64,000 bases of DNA from positions 248,001 to 312,000 of the forward strand of contig CAKQYS010000001.1 of the NCBI GenBank assembly GCA_934293375.1. Reading direction: 5' to 3'. This DNA comes from an uncultured Lachnospiraceae bacterium (GTDB taxonomy: Bacteria; Bacillota; Clostridia; Lachnospirales; Lachnospiraceae). The notes under the pieces are model-generated. The model saw only the letters and a list, made by a program, of their open reading frames with translations. It was not told the origin of the DNA and did not search any database. A program made the translations under genes and the position numbers. Below, in pieces: positions 37,774 through 45,636 of this stretch (position 1 is the first letter of the stretch; each line of letters begins with the position of its first letter).

Positions 37774-37938
37774 CTATTCATGTCTTTTTTCCATCATAAA
37801 TGCTACTAATTCTTCCGGTTCATCCGGCTGATACCAATATAACCGACATCCCTGTGTTGCAACACCGGAAATAATAACCGCAACTGCACTCACCATAGAA
37901 GAATGCCTCTGCATCCACTCTACAAGCTTCATCTTCAT
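37774..37938 (-). CDS. agrD: AgrD-like cyclic lactone autoinducer precursor
   Basis: 54 residues, preceded by GAGGTG 8 bases before the ATG at 37938. N-terminal amphipathic part (MKMKLVEWMQRHSSMVSAVA), a hydrophobic stretch, then GCRLYWYQPDEPEELVAF and a charged tail. By comparison with Clostridium perfringens AgrD as I recall it (ring CLWFT followed by HQPEEP), the predicted signal ring is Cys31-Arg-Leu-Tyr-Trp35, and YQPDEPEEL is the tail removed by AgrB. The gene lies 5.3 kb from the end of agrB, on the other strand, but its promoter matches the agrB promoter. Cleavage site and N-terminal trimming are inferred. Confidence 0.85.
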   Translation of the reverse strand: MKMKLVEWMQRHSSMVSAVAVIISGVATQGCRLYWYQPDEPEELVAFMMEKRHE

Positions 37939-37993
37939 GTGTACATCACCTCGCTTTTATTTATTTTTTAATCCATGCATTTCTTACAGTTCT

Positions 37994-38060
37994 ACTATAA
38001 CACAAAAAAAGCATCGTGGATCAAAATTGGTTTGAGTGGTCATTTTTTTGGCTTGAGCGG
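37994..38060 (-). promoter_or_regulatory. agrD promoter with tandem LytTR (AgrA-type) boxes
   Basis: Minus strand: boxes CCGCTCAAG (38052-38060) and CCACTCAAA (38031-38039), starts 21 bp apart; -10 TATAGT (37994-37999) starts 40 bp after the second box; the -35 position holds GATCCA (38017-38022), with a 17-bp spacer. All distances equal those at the agrB promoter, and the two sequences align without gaps over about 77 bases with roughly two thirds identity by eye. Strong evidence for one common activator. Confidence 0.78.
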
Positions 38061-38094
38061 GAAATTTCTTCGTATTACCATAATATTAAAACAC

Positions 38095-38138
38095 AAAAAA
38101 GCACTTATTCTCAGTAAAATGAGAAGTAAGTGCTTTTT
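38095..38138 (-). terminator. Strong terminator after the patatin gene
   Basis: Stem GCACTTA-TTCTCA pairing with TGAGAA-g-TAAGTGC (13 bp, one bulged G), with six T on the minus strand and five T on the plus strand. It ends the long flavoprotein-to-patatin unit just before the agrD promoter and could also act in the opposite direction. Confidence 0.9.
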
Positions 38139-38146
38139 ATACTCAA

Positions 38147-39061
38147 TTATAATGTATCATATTTATTTAAAATAGATTGTAATTGATCCATGTGACTGTT
38201 TACACTGTCAGCCACACGATCCTGTCTGACAGATCGCATGATATCCTCATAATCAACATTGGCAATTGCCTGTATGCCCTGTGCCGACATTTTCTCGGTA
38301 CTAAAATAGTTCTTTAGTGTCCGGAGACCATCCCGATATCCCAACTCAATACGCATCTGAATATCTCTTTTACTAAAATTGAGTGTACCACTCGTAAGAT
38401 CTCCAAGACTCTGACTCGGGCGGATCAAAAGAATTTCGCAGTCCGGGTATAGATCGGTATTGATTGTCTTATCTGGTTCTAAAGCAATTACAACCAAATG
38501 TCGATATCCTCTATCATATAAAGGTTTGATCGGGAGATTATCTGTCAGGCCGCCATCCCGATAATAATACCCATCCATATTGACTGCTTCATATATAATC
38601 GGCAATGCAGAAGAAGCCAGAATGATCTGCTCTATTTGATTATCCGTTTTCCCATTCAATGTCTCATAAACTGCCACCCGCTCTGAGCCATCCACACTCG
38701 TACCAATACGAGTCATATTCACACATAACGGATATGGATAATTTGCAATCTTTTGGTAGTCGAGATGTTCTCTCATAAGATCCAGCATTTCATTTCTCGA
38801 GAATGTACCCTCCACCATATCGATCAGTTCCGGTTCTGTATCAAACACTGTCAAAAAGGTCAGACTATCCCAGATCTGTCTTGCTGTATCATAATCTGTA
38901 CCGGCGATCAATGCTTCGTTGATTGCTCCAATGGAATCACCTGAAATCCCGCCGATCTGTTCCATGATACCATACTCAATCATTGCCTTCCACACACCGA
39001 TCTGATACGCACCCTTGGCGCCGCCACCGGCAAGCACCAATCCCCAATTCGACTCTTCCAT
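38147..39061 (-). CDS. Patatin-like phospholipase family protein
   Basis: About 304 residues, cytoplasmic. The oxyanion motif is in LAGGGAKGAYQIG, the nucleophile serine in GISGDSIGAINE (GxSxG), and the dyad aspartate in YYRDGGLTDNLPI (DGG). These serine hydrolases deacylate lipids; the substrate is unknown. The ATG at 39061 is preferred because AGGGGG is 6 bases upstream; the ATG at 39067 is too close to it. Last gene of the unit, 20 bases after the VWA gene. Confidence 0.92.
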   Translation of the reverse strand: MEESNWGLVLAGGGAKGAYQIGVWKAMIEYGIMEQIGGISGDSIGAINEALIAGTDYDTARQIWDSLTFLTVFDTEPELIDMVEGTFSRNEMLDLMREHLDYQKIANYPYPLCVNMTRIGTSVDGSERVAVYETLNGKTDNQIEQIILASSALPIIYEAVNMDGYYYRDGGLTDNLPIKPLYDRGYRHLVVIALEPDKTINTDLYPDCEILLIRPSQSLGDLTSGTLNFSKRDIQMRIELGYRDGLRTLKNYFSTEKMSAQGIQAIANVDYEDIMRSVRQDRVADSVNSHMDQLQSILNKYDTL

Positions 39062-39081
39062 ACGCATCCCCCTATCTGCAC

Positions 39082-40278
39082 CTATTTCGGTGCCATCAAA
39101 TATTTCACGGATTCTTTCAATCCATCTACCGTCAGCAGATACATATGAAACAATTTCGAAAGTGCAGCCTCCGATTCCATCCAGTGATAGGAATTACCAT
39201 CTGTATGATACCGTGGATTCAGCCACACAATCTTTTTATAGAACTGTTCAATATACTGCATCCATTCATAGCCACTCATGCCATCATTCGGTCCTCTGTA
39301 ATTTCCTGTTTTGTCATACAGCTCCTCCGGTGCCATGGCAGCATCACCGACAATAATCACCTTATAGTCCTTATCCGTCTGTTTCATCAGTTCATCAATC
39401 GTAATCCAGTCACCCATCTCACATTCTGCTGTCTTGTAAACATGAGAATAGACACAATTGTGGAAATAATAAGTCTTCACATCCTTAAAATGATTTGCCT
39501 TGTGCACTGCCTGAAACAATGTATTGCACAAAGAAGAAAAAGGATACATCGTACCGCCACAATCAAACAACAACAGAAGTTTCACTGTATTTTTTCTCGG
39601 TTTGTCAAACTCCAGCTTGAGCATACCTCCCTGATTACAGGTAGAATCAATTGTCTTATCAATATCCAGCTCTGTCCTTGCCACATCCAATCTCGCCGAA
39701 TACTGGCGCAGCCTTCTAAATGCCATCTGAAACTGCCGCATATTTAAAACTTTATCCTGTCGGAAGTCTGCATATTTATGCTCTCCGATCACCGCAAATG
39801 CAGAACGCATACCGGACGCACCTGTCACACGGATACCGCCGACATTTCTTCCATGATGTCCAAACGCAGAACCTCCTGATGTTCCGATCCAGAAGTTTCC
39901 ACCATTATGTTCGCTGCTCTGCTCCGTCAGACGCTCACTGAACATACGCTTGACTTCGCTCGCTTTTCGCTCCTGATTGAACTGATATAGATCTTTATTC
40001 GGATCATCCTCTCGCTCATCGTCACCGTGAAGCCATTCCAAGATCTTGGACGGAAGGACATCCTCTGACTGAATATGCTGATAATACTCCTGGAATGCCA
40101 TGTCATATTTATCATAATCAGACTCTGTTTTCACTAGGATCATACGACCCAGATAATAGAAATTCGTAAAATTTCCCTGTGACAATCCACGATCGAGTGC
40201 ATCCATAAAGGTCAGCCACTCTGTCATGGAGATATCAAGGCCTTTTGCTTTTAACATGTAAAAGAATTCTGTAAACAC
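39082..40278 (-). CDS. VWA domain-containing protein, CoxE-like
   Basis: 398 residues. Starts with GTG at 40278, overlapping the moxR stop by one base. The C-terminal half is a von Willebrand A domain: the metal-site motif reads LLLLFDCGGTMYPFSS, i.e. DxGGT rather than the standard DxSxS, which seems to be a subfamily trait. The N-terminal half (TEWLTFMDALDRGL...FYYLGRMILVKTE) is typical of CoxE-like partners. MoxR/VWA pairs act as chaperone-like complexes for metal-cofactor or membrane proteins; the client here is unknown. Confidence 0.88.
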   Translation of the reverse strand: MFTEFFYMLKAKGLDISMTEWLTFMDALDRGLSQGNFTNFYYLGRMILVKTESDYDKYDMAFQEYYQHIQSEDVLPSKILEWLHGDDEREDDPNKDLYQFNQERKASEVKRMFSERLTEQSSEHNGGNFWIGTSGGSAFGHHGRNVGGIRVTGASGMRSAFAVIGEHKYADFRQDKVLNMRQFQMAFRRLRQYSARLDVARTELDIDKTIDSTCNQGGMLKLEFDKPRKNTVKLLLLFDCGGTMYPFSSLCNTLFQAVHKANHFKDVKTYYFHNCVYSHVYKTAECEMGDWITIDELMKQTDKDYKVIIVGDAAMAPEELYDKTGNYRGPNDGMSGYEWMQYIEQFYKKIVWLNPRYHTDGNSYHWMESEAALSKLFHMYLLTVDGLKESVKYLMAPK

Positions 40279-41090
40279 TAGATCCGGCTCCTATTCACTG
40301 CTGCTAAATCTTCATCCTTCTTGATCAACACACCTAAAAATGGCAGTTCTTTCTGTATACGGTCTGCATCCATGCCGGATAATACCAATGCACGGATCCA
40401 ATCTATCAACTCAGATGTAGAGGGCTTCTTTCTGACTTCTCGAAGGCTTCTGATCCAATAGAAAGTATCCATTGCTTCCTTGAGCAGATGCTCCTCTAAA
40501 TTCTCAAAATGTGCATGCACAATATCCTGCATCTGTTCCTTATCCGGGAAAGCAATATAATGGAAAATACATCTTCTAAGAAATGCATCCGGCAGTTCCT
40601 TCTCTGCATTCGATGTAATGATCACGATTGGCCGTGTCTTAGCGGCAATCGTCTTTCCCGTCTCGTGAATGTAGAATTCCATCTTATCCAGCTCCCAGAG
40701 AAGATCATTTGGAAACTCTAAATCTGCCTTGTCGATCTCGTCGATCAGCAGAACTACCTGTTCATCTGAGCTAAATGCCTCTCCCAACTGTCCAAGCTTG
40801 ATATAATGTGCAATATCATCTACAGATTCTCCACCAAACTGGCTGTCATAGAGTCTCTGTACTGTATCATATGTGTATAACCCGTCCTGTGCCTTTGTAG
40901 TAGACTTAATATTCCACACCAACAGCTTCTTTCCTAATGCCTCGCTGATTGCCTCAGCCAACATTGTCTTGCCTGTGCCCGGCTCCCCTTTGATCAACAG
41001 AGGCTTCTCCAATGCCACAGCAACATCTACCGCCTGCATCAATTCCGGTGCTGCAATATAATTTCCCGTACCTTTAAAAGTTGTCTTCAT
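40278..41090 (-). CDS. MoxR-family AAA+ ATPase
   Basis: 270 residues. Walker A GEPGTGKTML, Walker B VVLLIDEIDKAD, sensor region RPIVIITSNAEKELPDAFLRRC (arginine finger area), and a small C-terminal lid. Together with the VWA protein encoded next, it should form a remodelling pair. AAGGAGA precedes the ATG at 41090; it follows proA by only 15 bases, so it is transcribed with the proline genes. Confidence 0.92.
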   Translation of the reverse strand: MKTTFKGTGNYIAAPELMQAVDVAVALEKPLLIKGEPGTGKTMLAEAISEALGKKLLVWNIKSTTKAQDGLYTYDTVQRLYDSQFGGESVDDIAHYIKLGQLGEAFSSDEQVVLLIDEIDKADLEFPNDLLWELDKMEFYIHETGKTIAAKTRPIVIITSNAEKELPDAFLRRCIFHYIAFPDKEQMQDIVHAHFENLEEHLLKEAMDTFYWIRSLREVRKKPSTSELIDWIRALVLSGMDADRIQKELPFLGVLIKKDEDLAAVNRSRI

Positions 41091-41105
41091 ATCGTCTCCT
41101 TTTCT

Positions 41106-42347
41106 CTACTCTCTGATCTGTCCATTACCTAAAATAATATATTTTGTTGTCGTCAATGCAACGAGTCCCATCGGTCCTCTTGCATGCAGCTTCTGTGTAC
41201 TGATCCCAATCTCTGCACCAAATCCAAATTCAAATCCATCGGTAAAACGCGTCGATGCATTGACATATACTGCTGCTGAATCAATCTCATTTAAGAATTT
41301 CATAGAGGCCTGATAATTGTCTGTAATGATAGCCTCCGAATGTCCTGTGCTATAACGGTTGATGTGATCGATTGCCTCATCAATATCATCTACGATCTTA
41401 ACTGAAATGATCTTAGCCAGATATTCCATGCCATAATCTTCTTTGGACGCCTTATCAATATAAGAACTCAATGCACAAGCGGCATCATCTCCACGCATTT
41501 CACATTCGCTGGCACGAAGATCTTCCACCAAAAGCGGAATGGCTCTGTCAGCAATCTCCCTATGTACCACAAGCGACTCACAGGCATTGCACACGCCGAG
41601 TCTTTGCAGCTTCGCATTATGCACAATCGGTATCGCCATCTTAAGGTCTGCATCCTTATCAATGTAAATATGACAATTTCCGGTACCCGTCTCTATCACC
41701 GGCACAGTTGCATTCTGAATCACATTCTGAATCAATCCATGTCCTCCACGTGGAATGATCACATCCAGATACTGATTCATCTGAATCAGCTCCGTCACGC
41801 TGCTTCGGTCTGTATTCTCTACCAGATTGACAGCATCCGGGCTGACATGACAGGAAAGCAATGCTTCCCGAATCACTTTCACCAGTGCCATATTGGAATG
41901 AATCGCATCCGAACCACCACGCAGGATCACAGCATTTCCGGTCTTAAAACACAATGCAAATGCATCCACTGTCACATTGGGTCTTGATTCATATATAATG
42001 CCAATGACGCCTAACGGAACCCGTCTCTGTCCGATCATCAGACCGTTTGGGCGCTCCTTCATGGATAAGATCTCACCGATCGGATCTGCTAATGTTGCTA
42101 CCTGACGAATCCCTTCCGCCATTGCCTCAAATCTTTGCGGTGTCAGTCTCAGTCTGTCGATCATAGCTTCACTGACACCTTTTAACCTTGCCGCATCAAT
42201 ATCTTTTTCATTCTCTGCAATGATCTCATCCTGATGCAGTAAGAGTGCTTTTGCCACCATCAGCAATGTCTGGTTCTTCTTCTCCTGCCCCATGACTGCC
42301 AAGATCTTTGAAGCACGCTTCGCACTCTTTCCTAATTCCTCTAACAT
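41106..42347 (-). CDS. proA: Glutamate-5-semialdehyde dehydrogenase
   Basis: Reduces glutamyl-5-phosphate in proline synthesis. 413 residues, normal length. The catalytic cysteine sits in RLGVCNACESLVVH; the other conserved blocks are IGIIYESRPNVTVDA, LRGGSDAIHSN, VIPRGGHGL, VIETGTGNCHIY and the GFGAEIGISTQKLHARGPMG end. proB lies two genes upstream, separated by a DUF896 gene and a cyclo-ligase gene. Confidence 0.97.
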   Translation of the reverse strand: MLEELGKSAKRASKILAVMGQEKKNQTLLMVAKALLLHQDEIIAENEKDIDAARLKGVSEAMIDRLRLTPQRFEAMAEGIRQVATLADPIGEILSMKERPNGLMIGQRRVPLGVIGIIYESRPNVTVDAFALCFKTGNAVILRGGSDAIHSNMALVKVIREALLSCHVSPDAVNLVENTDRSSVTELIQMNQYLDVIIPRGGHGLIQNVIQNATVPVIETGTGNCHIYIDKDADLKMAIPIVHNAKLQRLGVCNACESLVVHREIADRAIPLLVEDLRASECEMRGDDAACALSSYIDKASKEDYGMEYLAKIISVKIVDDIDEAIDHINRYSTGHSEAIITDNYQASMKFLNEIDSAAVYVNASTRFTDGFEFGFGAEIGISTQKLHARGPMGLVALTTTKYIILGNGQIRE

Positions 42348-42362
42348 ATGATCCCTCCCTGA

Positions 42363-42908
42363 TTAAATCGTTCTGTCTTCTGTCACTATCACATCCGGTT
42401 TTTTATCAAATGCCTCTGCAGACAGCTCTTTTACTACCTGAAGCTCAAATGCAAGTGCAACCGCATAGAAAAAGGAATGCTTTGCCAGATATCTGTCATA
42501 ATATCCTCCACCATAACCGATGCGGTTTTTCTGCTCATCAAATGCCACACCCGGCATGATCAGTAATGCTTCTTTTGTATTCGCCCTGATAGCACCCTGC
42601 GGCTCTAATATGCCAAATGCCCCCGGCTGCAATTCCTCTATCCGATCAAATTGATAAAAATCCATGTCCTTTCCGGATACTCTTGGTGCACTGACCATCT
42701 TTCCGGCACGCAGTGCATCCCTCACGATCGGCATTGTATCGACCTCATTCCCCTTAGGGATATACAGACATATCTCTTCTGCCTGTGCATATGCAGGAAG
42801 CGAAAGTACGCGATCACAGATCTTTGCCGAAAGCTCTGTCACCTGTTCAATCGACATAAATGCCCGTCTGTCCTTGATTGTCTTTCTTGTGATGAACTTA
42901 TCGACCAT
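42363..42908 (-). CDS. 5-formyltetrahydrofolate cyclo-ligase
   Basis: 181 residues, ATP-dependent conversion of 5-formyl-THF to methenyl-THF in one-carbon metabolism. Signature GYGGGYYDRYLAKH near the C terminus, LIMPGVAFDEQKNRIG before it, and IPKGNEVDT in the middle. The ATG at 42908 overlaps the end of the DUF896 gene by 11 bases; its ribosome binding site is weak, suggesting translational coupling. Confidence 0.92.
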   Translation of the reverse strand: MVDKFITRKTIKDRRAFMSIEQVTELSAKICDRVLSLPAYAQAEEICLYIPKGNEVDTMPIVRDALRAGKMVSAPRVSGKDMDFYQFDRIEELQPGAFGILEPQGAIRANTKEALLIMPGVAFDEQKNRIGYGGGYYDRYLAKHSFFYAVALAFELQVVKELSAEAFDKKPDVIVTEDRTI

Positions 42909-43110
42909 GCTTTTTTTTCAACTCCCTGATCGTTCCATCTTTCTCCTGAATTCTGATATTCTTCAGATCCACAGCAAGATTTGCTTTAATGCTATTGACA
43001 TAATCCTGTCGCAACGCCTTCTGTTCTTCCTTCTCTGCATCCGAAAGTCCCTCAGCCTTCGACTTATGATACAGCTCATTGATGCGCTTTATCTTTTCAT
43101 CCATATTCAT
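42898..43110 (-). CDS. DUF896 family protein (YnzC-like)
   Basis: 70 residues, mostly helical: KIKRINELYHKSKAEGLSDAEKEEQ then LRQDYVNSIKANL, the full DUF896 signature. Small cytoplasmic protein; Bacillus relatives have been tied to the SOS operon and to cell-surface phenotypes, but the role is not settled. GAGGAG precedes the ATG. Confidence 0.9.
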   Translation of the reverse strand: MNMDEKIKRINELYHKSKAEGLSDAEKEEQKALRQDYVNSIKANLAVDLKNIRIQEKDGTIRELKKKHGR

Positions 43111-43148
43111 GATAACTGTCTCCTCTATCTATACCTATCTCATCAACG

Positions 43149-43997
43149 CTATTGATAATCCTTATTTTCAAGATGCTTGACCAGATCAAAATTCTTTACC
43201 TTGTGTGCACAGAATATCGTACCGATATCGTCTCCTGCCATCAGCATATCGAGATTTGACACCCGGTCTCCATTGATGATCGCCATATCTGCACCGGAAT
43301 CTGTTGCAATAGACGCAGCAGAAATCTTAGTTGCCATACCGCCTGTACCAAGATTGGTTGAAGACCCTTTTCCCATCTGACGAAGCTCATCCGTAATCTC
43401 CTCTACCAACGGAATCATCTTTGCATTCGGATCCTTATTCGGATCATCCGTATATAATCCATCAATATCTGACATCAGGATCAGCAAATCTGCCTTAATA
43501 AGAGAGGCAACGATCGCAGATAAAGTATCATTATCACCAAACTCAATCTCCTCCGTTGCCACTGTATCATTCTCGTTGACAATCGGAATCGTATCTAACT
43601 GCAATAACTCATTAAATGTGTTCACAGCATTTAAACGGCGCTCAGCATTCGTAATGACATCATAAGTCAAAAGCACCTGTGCAGAAGCCTGATGATATTC
43701 TGAGAACAGCTTCTGATATACCATCATCAACTGTCCTTGTCCAATCGCAGCACATGCCTGCTTCAACGAAGTTGTTCTGGGTTTTCTTCCCAGACCGATC
43801 GTCTTAACTCCGACTGCGATCGCACCGGATGAAACAAGAACAACATCCTTTCCCTGATTCTTCAAATTACATACGAATCGCACAAGCTTCTCAAGCTTCA
43901 CATAATCCACGCCACCTGTCTGCGCATGTACGATCGTAGAAGATCCTAGCTTGATCACGATCCTCTGCTTATCTTTTAGCTGTTCTCTTAACTGCAT
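43149..43997 (-). CDS. proB: Glutamate 5-kinase
   Basis: First enzyme of proline synthesis. About 282 residues from the ATG at 43997, which has GAGG 8 bases upstream; upstream in-frame starts lie inside the preceding gene. Amino-acid kinase motifs: RIVIKLGSSTIV, VSSGAIAVG, PIVNENDTV, LLILMSDIDGLYTDDP and GTGGMATKISAA. The C-terminal PUA domain found in enteric ProB is absent, a common Firmicutes form. Confidence 0.95.
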   Translation of the reverse strand: MQLREQLKDKQRIVIKLGSSTIVHAQTGGVDYVKLEKLVRFVCNLKNQGKDVVLVSSGAIAVGVKTIGLGRKPRTTSLKQACAAIGQGQLMMVYQKLFSEYHQASAQVLLTYDVITNAERRLNAVNTFNELLQLDTIPIVNENDTVATEEIEFGDNDTLSAIVASLIKADLLILMSDIDGLYTDDPNKDPNAKMIPLVEEITDELRQMGKGSSTNLGTGGMATKISAASIATDSGADMAIINGDRVSNLDMLMAGDDIGTIFCAHKVKNFDLVKHLENKDYQ

Positions 43998-44013
43998 ACT
44001 ATCTGCCTCGATT

Positions 44014-45636
44014 CTATTTCTTAGTAAGCGGTGCATATCTTCCTGCAATCGCTTCATATATCTTCAACCCATCCATTGCTGCAGAGGTAATCCCTCCTGC
44101 ATAACCTGCTCCCTCTCCACATGGATAAACGCCATGAATGCTGCTCTCAAACATTATATCCCGTGGTATCTTGACGGGCGACGAGGTCCTTGTTTCCACA
44201 CCTGCTAAAACAGCGTCACCATCTGCAAAACCGGCAATCTTATGGTCAAAATCCTGAATAGCCATAATTATATCATGAATTATATAGTCAGGCAAACATT
44301 TGTTTAAATCTGCCATACGGTATCCACCCTTAATTTCAGGTACAATCGATCCAAATGCGGATGTGATCGTCTGATTCTTCATATCCTCAAATCTCTGTAC
44401 CGGAACCATACCGTTACCGGCCTCATATGCTGCCTTTTCCCATCTCCGCTGAAAAGCAACACCTGCAAGTGGATGATCACTCTCATAATCCTCCGGCGTT
44501 ACCGTGACGATCAATGCACTGTTCGAATTATCTGCCATACGGTCATGGTTGCTCATTCCATTTACCGCAAGCATTCCGGGTTCCGAAGATGCGTTGACCA
44601 CAAATCCACCCGGACACATACAGAATGTAAATACACCTCTGCCATCCGGTGCCTGATAAGTCAGCTTATAGGAGGCTGTTGGAAGCTGCTTTGCCGCTTC
44701 ACTGTCTCCATATTGCGCCCGGTTGATCATTTGTCTTTTGTGCATGATACGCAATCCTATCGCAAATGGTTTTGGCTCTATCTGCATATGATGTTCATAT
44801 AGCATAGAAAAAGTATCTCTGGCACTATGTCCCGGTGCCAGCACTAAAACAGATGCAGGAATTGTATATTCCGCCTGCTTTCCGTCCTGATCTGTACAGA
44901 CGATTGCCTCTGTCAGATTCCCGGCTTCATCGGTTCTGATATCCGTAAGCTTTGTATGGAACCGAATACTGCCACCGGCATGTATCATATCATTTCGCAT
45001 ATTCTTAATAACGGTACGAAGCAGATCCGTACCAATGTGTGGTTTGCTGTCTGTCAAAATCTCTTTCGGAGCACCATACTCTGCAAAAATCTCCAAAACC
45101 TTATGATTTCTCCCATATTTATCTTTCACCAATGTGTTCAGCTTTCCATCGGAAAATGTACCGGCACCACCTTCTCCAAACTGTACATTGCTGTCAGGCT
45201 GCAAAACGCCTTTCTGCCAAAATGTTTCCACATCTTCCACCCGGGAATCAATATCCGCACCACGCTCGATCACAATCGGCTGGTACCCTGCCTTTGCAAG
45301 CATCAATGCACAAAATAAACCAGCCGGTCCGGCTCCCACTATAACGGGCGGATGGGCTAACTGTTCTTGACCTGTTTGGGGGATCTGATAGATTACCGGC
45401 TTGTATGCGGATACATTGACATCCCTTGTAAACTTTTTCAGAATTCTGCTCTCATCTTCCACATTTACTAATACAGTATAAACATACTTCAGGTCGTCCT
45501 TCCTTCTGGAATCGATCGAACATTTACTGATCTCATATGTAAACCGGCTGTCACTTCTCAATTTTCTGCAAATCGCCGTACGCAGGTCCTCCTCTGTATG
45601 TGTGACCGGCAGCTTCAATTGTCTGATCTCTATCAT
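44014..45636 (-). CDS. FAD-dependent dehydrogenase (uncharacterised)
   Basis: 540 residues. An N-terminal region of about 100 residues precedes the Rossmann motif VIVGAGPAGLFCALMLAKAG. FGEGGAGTFSDGKLNT is the hallmark of this uncharacterised FAD-dependent dehydrogenase family. The C-terminal flavin-binding block is YPCGEGAGYAGGITSAAMDG. Substrate unknown. The ATG overlaps the stop of the upstream flavoprotein gene (ATGA), so the two flavoproteins are coupled. Confidence 0.88.
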   Translation of the reverse strand: MIEIRQLKLPVTHTEEDLRTAICRKLRSDSRFTYEISKCSIDSRRKDDLKYVYTVLVNVEDESRILKKFTRDVNVSAYKPVIYQIPQTGQEQLAHPPVIVGAGPAGLFCALMLAKAGYQPIVIERGADIDSRVEDVETFWQKGVLQPDSNVQFGEGGAGTFSDGKLNTLVKDKYGRNHKVLEIFAEYGAPKEILTDSKPHIGTDLLRTVIKNMRNDMIHAGGSIRFHTKLTDIRTDEAGNLTEAIVCTDQDGKQAEYTIPASVLVLAPGHSARDTFSMLYEHHMQIEPKPFAIGLRIMHKRQMINRAQYGDSEAAKQLPTASYKLTYQAPDGRGVFTFCMCPGGFVVNASSEPGMLAVNGMSNHDRMADNSNSALIVTVTPEDYESDHPLAGVAFQRRWEKAAYEAGNGMVPVQRFEDMKNQTITSAFGSIVPEIKGGYRMADLNKCLPDYIIHDIIMAIQDFDHKIAGFADGDAVLAGVETRTSSPVKIPRDIMFESSIHGVYPCGEGAGYAGGITSAAMDGLKIYEAIAGRYAPLTKK

